This document shows, one piece after another, positions 26,745-34,783 of a DNA stretch of 64,000 nucleotides. The stretch is from Burkholderia plantarii (GTDB lineage Bacteria > Pseudomonadota > Gammaproteobacteria > Burkholderiales > Burkholderiaceae). The DNA is taken from positions 1,488,001 through 1,552,000 of the forward strand of contig NZ_CP007212.1 of NCBI RefSeq assembly GCF_001411805.1, read 5' to 3'. The stretch's first letter is position 1; each line of letters begins with the position of its first letter. Both the position numbers and the translations under genes were made by a program. Under the pieces are notes generated by a model. It ran no database searches. It saw nothing but the letters and a program-made list of their open reading frames with translations, and was not told the DNA's origin.

Positions 26745-27103
26745 GAACCCACATCCAGCAAGCTTGTCAGCACAAGCCGCAGGACATCAGACTCCGGCTT
26801 GCCTTCGAAACACGCGCGCACGCCACGACATTCGATGACCAGCCCGGATGATCTGACCGGTTCCGGTATCGGCGGTGATGCCATCTGAACAGGCAGGAAT
26901 AATTCAACTGGCGCGGATGCGGACGTCGCCTCTTGCTCCTGATCCCGACGCCACTTCGACACGAGATTCGCGTTCAACCCATGCGCGCGTGCAACTTCCG
27001 CCAGTGAACGGGTCGGGTCTCGTGTTTCCGCCACGACCTGCGTGCGAAACTCATTCGTGTAATTCTTGGAGCCTCGTCGGCGGCCCTGCGCCTTGATTTC
27101 CAT
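26741..27103 (-). CDS. tnpA: IS66 accessory protein TnpA (HTH)
   Basis: A 120-aa transposase_8-like protein with an HTH ([20 protein letters not shown]... [14 protein letters not shown]) and a variable C-terminus. It is the first gene of the element, starting 86 bp from the right inverted repeat. Confidence 0.92.
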   Translation of the reverse strand: MEIKAQGRRRGSKNYTNEFRTQVVAETRDPTRSLAEVARAHGLNANLVSKWRRDQEQEATSASAPVELFLPVQMASPPIPEPVRSSGLVIECRGVRACFEGKPESDVLRLVLTSLLDVGS

Positions 27104-27238
27104 TTTTTCTGGTTCCCACTACATTCTGGTGGGAATCAGATTGCCGCCTATGAACCTTCATGAACAGACGGTGCTGGGGAAGCGCTTACGAGCGAAAGGT
27201 ACTAAGAAGGGGCTGCGCCACCAAGTAAGAAATCACGT

Positions 27239-27278
27239 AGCTTCGACACTCCTTGGCACGCCCGGGAGCGTCGAAGCT
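27239..27278 (-). terminator. Hairpin terminating the hyuA-hyuB-FAH operon
   Basis: Perfect 9-bp arms AGCTTCGAC (27239-27247) and GTCGAAGCT (27270-27278), extended by a CTCC/GGAG pairing. It lies 6 bp after the FAH-family stop, with a T-rich tract following on the minus strand. It fits a Rho-independent terminator. Confidence 0.5.
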
Positions 27279-27284
27279 GGAACA

Positions 27285-28184
27285 TCAGCGAATCGTATTG
27301 GTCAGCTCGCCAATTCCGTCGATTGCGACGGTCACTATGTCGCTCGTCGCCAGACGCTCACCAGTCTCCATCCCGACGCCGTTAGGCGTGCCTGTGAGAA
27401 TCAGATCGCCCGGATACAGTGTGAATCGGTTTGACAGGAAAGAGATCTGCTGCGCCAGCGTGTAAATCATGTCGCTAGTTGTGGCGTTCTGACGTACCTT
27501 GCCATTGACCGTAGTCACCAGTGACAGCTTTTGAGGATCTGGCACAGCGGTCGCCGGAACGATCCACGGCCCGATCGCGCACGATTGGTCGAAGTTTTTT
27601 TGAGATACCCAATCGTAATAAAAAGGGGATTGGGGATCGGATTTGTCCCGGAACATGAAATCCCGAGCCGAAAGATCGTTGGACACGGTGTATCCAGCGA
27701 CGTACTTCAGGGCGTCAGCCGCCTCAACGTTTCGCGCGGGATTGCCAATGATCGCGGCGAGTTCACCTTCCCAGTCGAGGTAAGTGCAGGGGTTCACGAC
27801 ATCACCAGGACCGGTGATCGTGTGGCTGGTCTTGAGAAAGAACCAGGGCGTAAGCGTGCCGTCGAGAACCTCGACGTCAAGCTTGTTGGCCGCTTCCATA
27901 TTCTTGACGTGCGCGCGGTAGTTTGCGCCGACGCAATAGACCGCTTGCGGGCGAATTGGAGCTCGGAGAACAAAGTCGTTCAACTCGCCAAGTGGTGTGG
28001 GGGAGAGTTCGAGGCGGTCGCGAATCTGTTTGGCCGCCTTGTCCCATGACTGAACGACCGACAAAGTTGTCGGATACTCCGTGCTTCCAAGTAATTCGTT
28101 CAGATCATAGAGCTTGGAGCCAACGGAGACGCCAGGACGAGTCGAGTCGGCGGTTTCATACGTAAGAAGGTTGAACGTTTGCAT
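27285..28184 (-). CDS. Fumarylacetoacetate hydrolase (FAH) family protein
   Basis: A 299-aa protein with an N-terminal segment (TFNLLTYETADSTRPGVSVG) and the FAH core. Metal-binding acidic residues lie in YLDWEGELAAIIG, followed by GYTVSNDLSARDFMFR and the end motif YPGDLILTGTPNGVG. The family includes acylpyruvate hydrolases, diketo-acid hydrolases and decarboxylases; the substrate is unknown. Met at 28184 is preferred; the open frame to 28223 overlaps hyuB. It is the last gene of the three-gene operon. Confidence 0.85.
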   Translation of the reverse strand: MQTFNLLTYETADSTRPGVSVGSKLYDLNELLGSTEYPTTLSVVQSWDKAAKQIRDRLELSPTPLGELNDFVLRAPIRPQAVYCVGANYRAHVKNMEAANKLDVEVLDGTLTPWFFLKTSHTITGPGDVVNPCTYLDWEGELAAIIGNPARNVEAADALKYVAGYTVSNDLSARDFMFRDKSDPQSPFYYDWVSQKNFDQSCAIGPWIVPATAVPDPQKLSLVTTVNGKVRQNATTSDMIYTLAQQISFLSNRFTLYPGDLILTGTPNGVGMETGERLATSDIVTVAIDGIGELTNTIR

Positions 28185-28203
28185 GTTCTTTTGTATTGGA
28201 GGA

Positions 28204-29946
28204 TTAATGGGCTGGCGCTGCACGCTTGCGTTGCGTAGCGGCGATATCGATCAAACCGGTGTTTTGGTCTATGACTGCTTGGTAGTCACGCTCAGCGGCC
28301 TCGGCGCTGACATATCCCTCTCGTATGTCTTCCGCGAGCTTGGTCAAGTCGCGACGCAACGGGTCGCCGAATCCACCGCCACCTCCCGACTGCAGAAGGA
28401 AGGCATCGCCCTTGTGGAGCTTGTGGCCGTGCAACTTTGCGTTAGGCATGTCCGTGCGCCATTCTCCGTTCACTCGAACGCTGACCCGATTTCCTGCGCC
28501 ATCGAGCCCCCCTTCCAGTCCCCACGGTCGGCAATGCATGCGCTCGATCGTGCTGTCGACGGCCATTGGGGCCAAGGCCTGGAAAACCAGGTTTGCGCCG
28601 AGACCGCCACGATGCTCGCCAGCACCACCGCTGTCTTGGTTCAGTTCGTATTTCTCCACGAGCACTGGATACTTGGCTTCCGCCTGCTCCACAGGGCTAT
28701 TGTGTGTGTCGCCGTCGTTGATGCAGATGGTGGTGGATACGCCATCCTCAGACTTCTTGGCGCCCCAGCCGCCACCCGGCGGGCCAAATACACCGATGTA
28801 GAATCGGCCATCTCGTGGATTGATGCCATGGAACGTCGCGGCGACCAGATCGGCGTAGTGGCCGGCGATTGCTCGATCCGGGATAGCCGGAGCGAGCGCC
28901 TTGAAAATTGTATCGATGACGGTCATGGGGAACGTCATCCACCAGCGCATCGGTGCCGGACGGGTAGCGCTGACGACACGACCGGGGGGCATGATGACCT
29001 TCAGCGATCGGAAGCTTCCGTCATTGACCGGGTATTCCGTCGGCGTGGTCAAGCACTTGTACGCGACTTGGGCGCACGCGATGCCGGTGGTGATACCGGA
29101 GTTATAGAAGCCGCTGACTTGACGACTGACGTCGGAGAGATCAATCGTCATCTCGTCACCGGTGACCTCGACACGGACCTTGACGGGAATGCGCGTACCA
29201 ATATTGATGCCGTCATCATCCATGAATGACGTAGCCTCGTACACGCCGTCCGGAATCGTCAGAGTGTGCGCGCGTGCTGCTGCCTCTGTGTGGTCCATGA
29301 TCGCAGCCACCGACTGATGGATCTGGGGCACTCCGTAGCGACGGACCAGGTCCAGGAACCGCTGCTCACCTGTGACGACCGCTGTGACCTGCGCACGCAG
29401 GTCTCCGATGGCAAGATCGGGCAGCCGTACATTCATCAGGATGATATCAACCAAATCTTGATTGACAACGCCCTGGCTTTGGTACTTCAGGATCGGAATC
29501 TGGATGCCTTCCGAGTAGATGTCGGTGGTGACATGGCCCATCGATCCGCCAACGTCGATCCAATGCGCCATGCAGCAGGTGAAGGCAACCAGAGAGCCTT
29601 CATGGAAGACAGGCATGGTCAGCGTGACATGGTTCAGATGGCTGCCCGTGATGTACGCGTCGTTGGTAATGAGAATATCGTTTTCATGGATGTTCTCGAT
29701 ACCGAAGTGCTTGATCTTGGCCTTGACGGTTTCTGACATACCTCGGATGAACATTGGCAAACCAAGTCCGATCGAGATAGTTTCACCCTCAGGCGTGAAA
29801 AGGCCAACTGTGAAATCCAGTGCCTCATAGATGATCATGTTGTAAGCGGTGCGGGTGAGATTGATCTTCATCTCTTCTGTGACCGCAATGATGCCATTTC
29901 GTACGATTTCGGCCGTTACAGCGTCGACTTCTTTCTGCACGTTCAT
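28204..29946 (-). CDS. Hydantoinase B / oxoprolinase / acetone carboxylase-alpha family protein
   Basis: A 580-aa HyuB-type subunit. It begins KEVDAVTAEIVRNGIIAVTEEMKINL and has NDAYITGSHLNHVTL, HWIDVGGSMGHV and the glycine-rich SGGGGGFGDPL near the C-terminus, all standard for the family. It works with the HyuA subunit in ATP-dependent opening of cyclic amides or in carboxylation of ketones; which applies here is unknown. Overlaps hyuA by 4 nt (29943-29946). Confidence 0.9.
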   Translation of the reverse strand: MNVQKEVDAVTAEIVRNGIIAVTEEMKINLTRTAYNMIIYEALDFTVGLFTPEGETISIGLGLPMFIRGMSETVKAKIKHFGIENIHENDILITNDAYITGSHLNHVTLTMPVFHEGSLVAFTCCMAHWIDVGGSMGHVTTDIYSEGIQIPILKYQSQGVVNQDLVDIILMNVRLPDLAIGDLRAQVTAVVTGEQRFLDLVRRYGVPQIHQSVAAIMDHTEAAARAHTLTIPDGVYEATSFMDDDGINIGTRIPVKVRVEVTGDEMTIDLSDVSRQVSGFYNSGITTGIACAQVAYKCLTTPTEYPVNDGSFRSLKVIMPPGRVVSATRPAPMRWWMTFPMTVIDTIFKALAPAIPDRAIAGHYADLVAATFHGINPRDGRFYIGVFGPPGGGWGAKKSEDGVSTTICINDGDTHNSPVEQAEAKYPVLVEKYELNQDSGGAGEHRGGLGANLVFQALAPMAVDSTIERMHCRPWGLEGGLDGAGNRVSVRVNGEWRTDMPNAKLHGHKLHKGDAFLLQSGGGGGFGDPLRRDLTKLAEDIREGYVSAEAAERDYQAVIDQNTGLIDIAATQRKRAAPAH

Positions 29947-32051
29947 TTGCTGCTCCCGATGGTAATGTCCAGATTCCCGAATGCATCGACGACCAGCTTA
30001 TCGTCAGGGTGAAGCACGGTCGTCGAGGCGTGCTCTTCGATAAGGGCGGGGCCGTCAATGCGGTTGCCTCGCTGGAGTTTTACGCGCGAATACACCGGTG
30101 TCTTTACGAACCCGACTTCACGGAAATAGACATCTTTGATGCGTGCCAGCGCATCTTCCGCTGGCGCTTCCGAGCCGGCAGCAATAGCTTGCTGAGGCGG
30201 CTTGCGCATGACACCAAGTACGGTAGAGCGCAAGCTGACCAGTTCGGCCGACTCCTCCGGGGCAGACGTGCCGTATCGTTGCAGGTGGACTTCGTCAAAC
30301 TTTCGTTTGATCTGGGCGCGGTCTTCCGTTTCGAAAACGTCGACGGGAAGTTCGACGGTGACTGCGTGTTCTTGGCCTACGTATCGCATATCTGCATACC
30401 TAATAATGCTGACTTGATCCGGTACCACTGCAGAGGCGGCGATGGCTTGCACGCCGCGGTCCTCCATTTCCTTGTACATAGCTTGGATCGCAGCAAAGTC
30501 GCTCGACGCAAGGCGTTGGAAGCAGGACCGCACGTAGTCGTATCTGAGATCGCTGAAGAGCATCCCATAGGCGGAGAAGTGACCCGGCGCGAAGGGAATC
30601 AATACGCGCTTGATACCGAGTTCCTTTGCGATCGCTGACGCGTGCAGCGGGCCTGCGCCCCCATAGACGACCATCGCGAAGCTGCCAGCATCCAGCCCGC
30701 GCTCGGTTGTGACGCCTTTCACTGCGTAGGACATGGCCGTCACGGCAATGCGCAGCACCCCGTCCGCGGCTTCGATGGCGTCGATGCCCAGTGGGGCGGC
30801 TACCTTGTTTGTCATCGCGGCATTTGCCGCTCCCCGATTGAGGGGCATGCTGCCACCCAGGAAGTGATCCGGATCCAGTCGGCCCAGCAGGAGGTTTGCG
30901 TCGGTGACCGTCGGAAATTCGCCTCCGCGGTTATAGCAGGCGGGGCCTGGCATTGAGCCCGCGCTCTGCGGACCGACACGCAGAGCGTTGCCCTCAGCGA
31001 GCTTTGCGATACTGCCGCCCCCTGTGCCGACTTCGAAGATGTCGATCATCGGAATCTGAATGGGAAGTGCGCGGTCGTAGCTGCCAATCAGTGCATGGCT
31101 TGTCGTCAGCGGCGTATAGTCCTGAATCACGCCGGCCTTCGCTGTGGTGCCCCCCATGTCAAATGCAATTGCATCCGGCATGCTTAGCTGGCGACAGAGT
31201 GCTTGAGTGCCGATGACGCCCGCAGCTGGTCCGGATTCAAGCATTCGAACGCAGTACTGCCGAGCGTCCGAAACGGGGAACAAGCCGCCCGTCGACTGGA
31301 CGGCGTAGAAGTCTCCCGGAAAGTTCTGTTTTTCCAGGTACGTTTCCAGTTCGCCAAGGTAGGTTTGGACGGTCGGACCTACGTACGCATTCGCGACGAC
31401 GGTCGAAGTTCGTTCAAACTCTCGATACTCCTGCGTCAGCTCGTGCGATGCCGTCAAGAAGACGTTCGGCAGCTCGGATTCGAGGATTTGCTTAACGCGC
31501 TGTTCATGTTGGGGGTTCTGGTACGAGTGAAGCAGCATGACTGCAACCGACTGGACGTCGCGCTCACGCAGATCGCGAGCGATTTGCTTTACCTGTTCTT
31601 CGTCCAAGGCCTCCAAAACGGAGCCATCGGAAATCATTCGCTCGTTGACCTCTACGCGCCAGGAGCGGTCTACCAGTGGCTTGTGTTTGACGAAGAAGAG
31701 GTTGTAGGCATCGGGGCGATTGATGCGACCGATTTCGTAGACGTCACGGAAGCCGCGTGTGGTGATGAGGGCGGTTTGTGCGCCGGTGCGCTCCAGAAGC
31801 GTGTTGATCGCGATGGTGGAGCCATGAAGGAAGAGATAGGCATCCTTAAATGCCACGCCTGCGTCTTCTGCGGTATGGCGGATGCCGTCCACTAGGCTGC
31901 CATGCGTCGACAGTGCCTTGCCAAAATGCAAGCGCTCGCCGGCCTCGTCGAATGCGGCGAGGTCAGTAAAGGTGCCGCCGATGTCTACGGCCAAGCGCAA
32001 CGTGCCGAGCTCGGAGCCCCGTGCGCGCGATTCGGTGCTTTTGTCTTTCAT
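29943..32051 (-). CDS. Hydantoinase A / oxoprolinase / acetone carboxylase-beta family protein
   Basis: A 702-aa ATP-binding subunit. DIGGTFTDLAAFD (phosphate loop of the ASKHA fold) lies near residue 23, followed by HGSTIAINTLLERTGAQTAL, GFRDVYEIGR and the second nucleotide motif AIAFDMGGTTAKAGVI. First gene of the hyuA-hyuB-FAH operon. An IclR-type palindrome lies 64 bp upstream of its ATG. The pairing with a FAH-family enzyme suggests degradation of an N-heterocycle or an aryl ketone; this is inference. Confidence 0.9.
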   Translation of the reverse strand: MKDKSTESRARGSELGTLRLAVDIGGTFTDLAAFDEAGERLHFGKALSTHGSLVDGIRHTAEDAGVAFKDAYLFLHGSTIAINTLLERTGAQTALITTRGFRDVYEIGRINRPDAYNLFFVKHKPLVDRSWRVEVNERMISDGSVLEALDEEQVKQIARDLRERDVQSVAVMLLHSYQNPQHEQRVKQILESELPNVFLTASHELTQEYREFERTSTVVANAYVGPTVQTYLGELETYLEKQNFPGDFYAVQSTGGLFPVSDARQYCVRMLESGPAAGVIGTQALCRQLSMPDAIAFDMGGTTAKAGVIQDYTPLTTSHALIGSYDRALPIQIPMIDIFEVGTGGGSIAKLAEGNALRVGPQSAGSMPGPACYNRGGEFPTVTDANLLLGRLDPDHFLGGSMPLNRGAANAAMTNKVAAPLGIDAIEAADGVLRIAVTAMSYAVKGVTTERGLDAGSFAMVVYGGAGPLHASAIAKELGIKRVLIPFAPGHFSAYGMLFSDLRYDYVRSCFQRLASSDFAAIQAMYKEMEDRGVQAIAASAVVPDQVSIIRYADMRYVGQEHAVTVELPVDVFETEDRAQIKRKFDEVHLQRYGTSAPEESAELVSLRSTVLGVMRKPPQQAIAAGSEAPAEDALARIKDVYFREVGFVKTPVYSRVKLQRGNRIDGPALIEEHASTTVLHPDDKLVVDAFGNLDITIGSSK

Positions 32052-32114
32052 ATAAATGCCTTTTTACTTAAGTCCTGTTCTTCCAGAACAGGCAAGGATG
32101 GGTCGCCTTGCTTG

Positions 32115-32132
32115 AAGTGAAATATTTCACTT
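32115..32132. promoter_or_regulatory. IclR-type operator palindrome, site 3 (hyuA)
   Basis: AAGTGAAATATTTCACTT, identical over all 18 bp to site 1, upstream of hyuA. The match over 18 bp with a site 10.6 kb away argues for a shared regulator. Confidence 0.72.
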
Positions 32133-32195
32133 TATCTGGCGGAAAGTGGGAAGTATCCATACCGTGTCTTATAGGGCGTTAGAAATCTGAGCTCA

Positions 32196-32642
32196 CTACA
32201 GATCCGACTTGTAGCCAAATCCTCGAGGTCGCTGCAGTGAACGGAGAAACGTCAAGAGATCGGATCTGAGCAACTCGCGGTCTTGCGAGCTGACATCCTG
32301 ACGCGTAAGAACTAACGTGAGCCATTGGATGAACTCGCCTTCGCTTACGTTTTGTCTGCTTTGAACGACCGCGGAGAGTGTTTCTCGCTTCAGCCCCTCG
32401 TACCGCATCTGGAGATACTCAAGCAGGGTCGTCTCGATGTCAGCGCGACAAAGAGAGGGGGAGGCTGCACCGCTGCAGCGGCAGGCCATGCCGTGCCATA
32501 TGCCGACATCCAAGGCGTGCCAGAGTTCGCAGATGTCCCGGTCATCATCCTGAGTGTTTTGAACTAGCTGTTGCGGTGGGACAAGCATAGGTTTTGTCCG
32601 GATTGCGGGGTTACTTTGCGTCGGTGAACTGGAGCGATTCAT
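32196..32642 (-). CDS. Hypothetical protein
   Basis: A 148-aa frame I do not recognise. It has five Cys, a His/Trp-rich middle (CELWHALDVGIWHG) and a helical, charged C-terminal half ending RSLQRPRGFGYKSDL. Its start overlaps the 3' end of the truncated IclR gene by 32 nt, so translation could be coupled. It is co-oriented with hyuA downstream. It may be a real small gene or a frame created by the event that shortened the IclR gene. Confidence 0.4.
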   Translation of the reverse strand: MNRSSSPTQSNPAIRTKPMLVPPQQLVQNTQDDDRDICELWHALDVGIWHGMACRCSGAASPSLCRADIETTLLEYLQMRYEGLKRETLSAVVQSRQNVSEGEFIQWLTLVLTRQDVSSQDRELLRSDLLTFLRSLQRPRGFGYKSDL

Positions 32643-32991
32643 GGCTGAGTTTCAGATCTGACCGAATCTTGTTTAGATGAGTCGTGACGGTTTGCCTTTG
32701 TGTTTCCCCGGTCTGTCCAAGGGGAAGAATCTGCGCAATCCCGTGCTCCACGAGACTGACGATGTATCGATGGGCTTTGCTTGGCGTCGTTGCGGTGCGC
32801 CGAGCGACGCTCGATAGCGCCATCTCCGCGCCATGCTCCGACACTAATTTCAGCATGTTCAATCCAGTTCCAAGCGTTTGGATGCCGAGCGGTTCCCCGG
32901 ACTGTGTTCGCGGCCGGCCCACCATAGGCCGACCCCCGCGACGCGAATTCGAGGGTAGTGCTTCGGGTCTCGAAGAAGGGCTGGAATGCAT
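32611..32991 (-). CDS. Truncated IclR-family protein: DNA-binding domain only
   Basis: A 126-aa frame. Residues 20-90 align by eye with the intact IclR at 21855: a GRP-rich arm, GEPLGIQTLGTGLNMLKLV, then the HTH ALSSVARRTATTPSKAHRYI and VSLVEHGIAQILP. After that the sequence leaves the family and the whole effector domain (about 170 aa) is missing. If expressed, it could bind the same operators without sensing ligand. Its own promoter region carries the 44-bp palindrome. It could equally be a decaying pseudogene. Confidence 0.65.
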   Translation of the reverse strand: MHSSPSSRPEALPSNSRRGGRPMVGRPRTQSGEPLGIQTLGTGLNMLKLVSEHGAEMALSSVARRTATTPSKAHRYIVSLVEHGIAQILPLGQTGETQRQTVTTHLNKIRSDLKLSHESLQFTDAK

Positions 32992-33071
32992 GGGATTCTG
33001 GAGTTATAAAAGTGCTTAAAACGTAACGTTTGTAAGGCGCGTCGGGGACGCTCAACCCTCCCAACTTCGTG

Positions 33072-33115
33072 CCGTTGACGGAAATAGTGAAATATTTCAC
33101 TATTTCCGTCAACGG
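33072..33115. promoter_or_regulatory. Perfect 44-bp palindrome containing IclR-type operator, site 4
   Basis: The left half CCGTTGACGGAAATAGTGAA(AT) is exactly complementary to the right half, with no unpaired loop. The centre (33085-33102, TAGTGAAATATTTCACTA) is identical to the porin site. It lies 81 bp upstream of the truncated iclR start. The 13 bp beyond the 18-bp core on each side are not shared with the other three sites. Confidence 0.8.
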
Positions 33116-33199
33116 TAAATTCCTGAATCTAGGGAATCCCCTATGGATGGGTCTGAAGGGCAATGTCAAATTGGCGATGCAGGCGGCTAGAATGGTCAG

Positions 33200-33793
33200 A
33201 TGACAAAGACCCGCTGCTCATTTCACGGCTACCGTTTCCGGGCAGCGATCATCAACTGCGCGATGCACTGGTACCACCGCTTCAACCTGAGCCTGCGCGA
33301 TATAGATGAACTGCTGCTCGAGCGCGGCGTGAATGTGACATACGAATCGGTGCGCAACTGGTGTGACCGATTCGGTGCGCAGTTTGCGCAATGTGCTAAG
33401 GCCGTGTGCCTCAGACCGGGCACGACGTGGCACCTCGACGAGATGTTCGTGAAGCTGCGCGGCGAGCCGTACGCGCTGTGGCGTGCGGTGGATGAGCAGC
33501 TCGACGTGCTGTTACAGAACGAGCGCGACAAGGCGGCCGCAAAGCGTTTCTTCAGACGGATCCTGCGCTCAAACCCGGTGCCGCGGAAGATCGTCACCGA
33601 CCAGTTGCGCAGCGACCCGGCTACAAAAGCCGGAGTCCGCTTACCAGGGCCTCAACCGTGGAACCTTCTCGCGCAGCGTTTCCTCAACCTCATAGGCAAT
33701 CTGCCTGATACTCGCCAGCACAGGATTGCCCATTCCGGCGAAGATCGGTGGCACGGTCGCAGATGTTCAGCTTGCGCTCGTGCCTCCGGATGA
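33200..33793 (+). pseudogene. IS6-family transposase, 3'-truncated
   Basis: Reads the IS6 pattern: MTKTRCSFHGYRF, CAMHWYHRFNLSLRDIDELL, then the first catalytic Asp in TWHLDEMFVKLRG and the second in KIVTDQLRS. Family similarity ends near 33635 and the catalytic Glu region is absent; the remaining open frame to 33793 is unrelated. It therefore cannot encode an active transposase. The 3' breakpoint marks a rearrangement. Confidence 0.78.
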
Positions 33794-34190
33794 TGAAGCT
33801 CTAGCGCACATCGAGGCGTTCAAGCTTGAGCAGAGATACGGGTGGTACGCGCGCGAGATTTTCGATCTGATGGAGAACTACAACCGATTCAAGGAGTACC
33901 CACTGGCTGTACGAAAGGCTGTTTGGCCAGCCGAGCTAGTCCTTGGCTTTACGCCGGACACGGCTCCCGACAGAGCGCTAGGCCTTTGCCTTCTTGACGT
34001 ATTTCGAGAACTGGAATCGGGGCGGTCGTCTAGGGGCGCGGCGCAGAGTTCACGTCTGCAGACCCCCCAGTGGGTGGGCAGAGGGCGGCTTGGCCGAACC
34101 TCGGCTTCCTCGCCGGGAGCGGCCAGACAGAGCACGGCTCGCGACGGGTCGCAATCGCTGCACAGCGGACATCGAGCCACGAGGCGTTAA
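33726..34190 (+). CDS. Unrecognised ORF (possible gene fragment)
   Basis: From a TTG at 33726 the frame reads a credible soluble sequence (DDEALAHIEAFKLEQRYGWY, then EIFDLMENYNRFKEYPLAVR) up to about 34020. Beyond that the composition becomes R/G/S-rich and unlike a protein. The open frame also extends a little upstream without a start codon. I do not recognise a family. It could be the remaining part of a gene whose 5' end was lost when the IS6-type element was truncated. Confidence 0.35.
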   Translation: MPIPAKIGGTVADVQLALVPPDDEALAHIEAFKLEQRYGWYAREIFDLMENYNRFKEYPLAVRKAVWPAELVLGFTPDTAPDRALGLCLLDVFRELESGRSSRGAAQSSRLQTPQWVGRGRLGRTSASSPGAARQSTARDGSQSLHSGHRATRR

Positions 34191-34550
34191 CGGCAGCAAT
34201 GGGTCGGTAGGGTCCATCCACAAAAGCGCAGGCGTAGGTCTTGGCGTAGCTTTGTGCGCTGGTCCTTGTCAGATGAGGCACAGGTACTGCTGCATCATCT
34301 GTGTATGGGCTAACACAGCGTTGGTCTTCGATATTTGGGGCGGTGAGTGACCTTGGCGTCGCAGCTCCTGGACCGCGCTCCGCTCCCAAATCGAGTATCC
34401 GGCCCCATAAACCCTGGAAGCACATCGAGATTTGACTGGATCGTTCCGAGCGGGAGGAGAGCTGCGGGGAAATTGGTCGGCCGAGATGGATCAATGTTGA
34501 TTGATCTAGGCTGGATCGGGTTACATGGTGGTTACATGGACCGAATAGAG
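34191..34550. other. Gap without a recognised gene
   Basis: 360 bp between the unknown ORF and the tRNA-Pro terminator. Only short frames are open and nothing is recognisable. By position it is the edge of the accessory region. Confidence 0.4.
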
Positions 34551-34586
34551 AAAAAGGGGTTACACGTTTTTGGCATGTAACCCCTT
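34551..34586 (-). terminator. Rho-independent terminator of tRNA-Pro
   Basis: Arms AAGGGGTTACA (34554-34564) and TGTAACCCCTT (34576-34586) pair perfectly over 11 bp. On the minus strand the hairpin is followed by TTTTT. It lies 8 bp downstream of the tRNA 3' end. Confidence 0.8.
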
Positions 34587-34594
34587 GATTCCTT

Positions 34595-34671
34595 TGGTCG
34601 GAGCGATAGGATTCGAACCTACGACCCTCTGATCCCAAATCAGATGCGCTACCAGGCTGCGCTACGCTCCG
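34595..34671 (-). tRNA. tRNA-Pro (anticodon UGG)
   Basis: A 77-nt cloverleaf with encoded CCA. The acceptor stem CGGAGCG/CGCTCCG, D arm GCGC...GCGC, anticodon stem TCTGA/TCAGA around TTTGGGA, and T arm with GTTCGAAT all pair. The 3' end faces the IS-rich catabolic region to the left, the usual side for island integration at a tRNA. Confidence 0.96.
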
Positions 34672-34783
34672 ACGAGCCGGAGATTGTGCCCCATCGCCAC
34701 ACTTGGGTCAATCCCTTGTACAGATGTCATCGAGTGCGCGTTAGGATGTTCGTTCCGAGCATCGTCGAACGAGGGCTATCCGG

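Larger units (their letters stand above)
24130..27189 (-). mobile_element. IS66-family element with passenger gene, intact
   Basis: A 3060-bp element bounded by inverted repeats starting GTAAGCG at both ends (left GTAAGCGTGGGGCC, right in reverse GTAAGCGCTTCCCC; both then contain ACCGTCT). The 8-bp target duplication GAGCGAAA is present at 24122-24129 and 27190-27197. It carries tnpA, tnpB, tnpC and, after tnpC, a pRiA4b ORF-3-like gene. All frames are open, so it looks recent and possibly active. It sits between the porin promoter and the end of the hyu operon. Confidence 0.95.
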
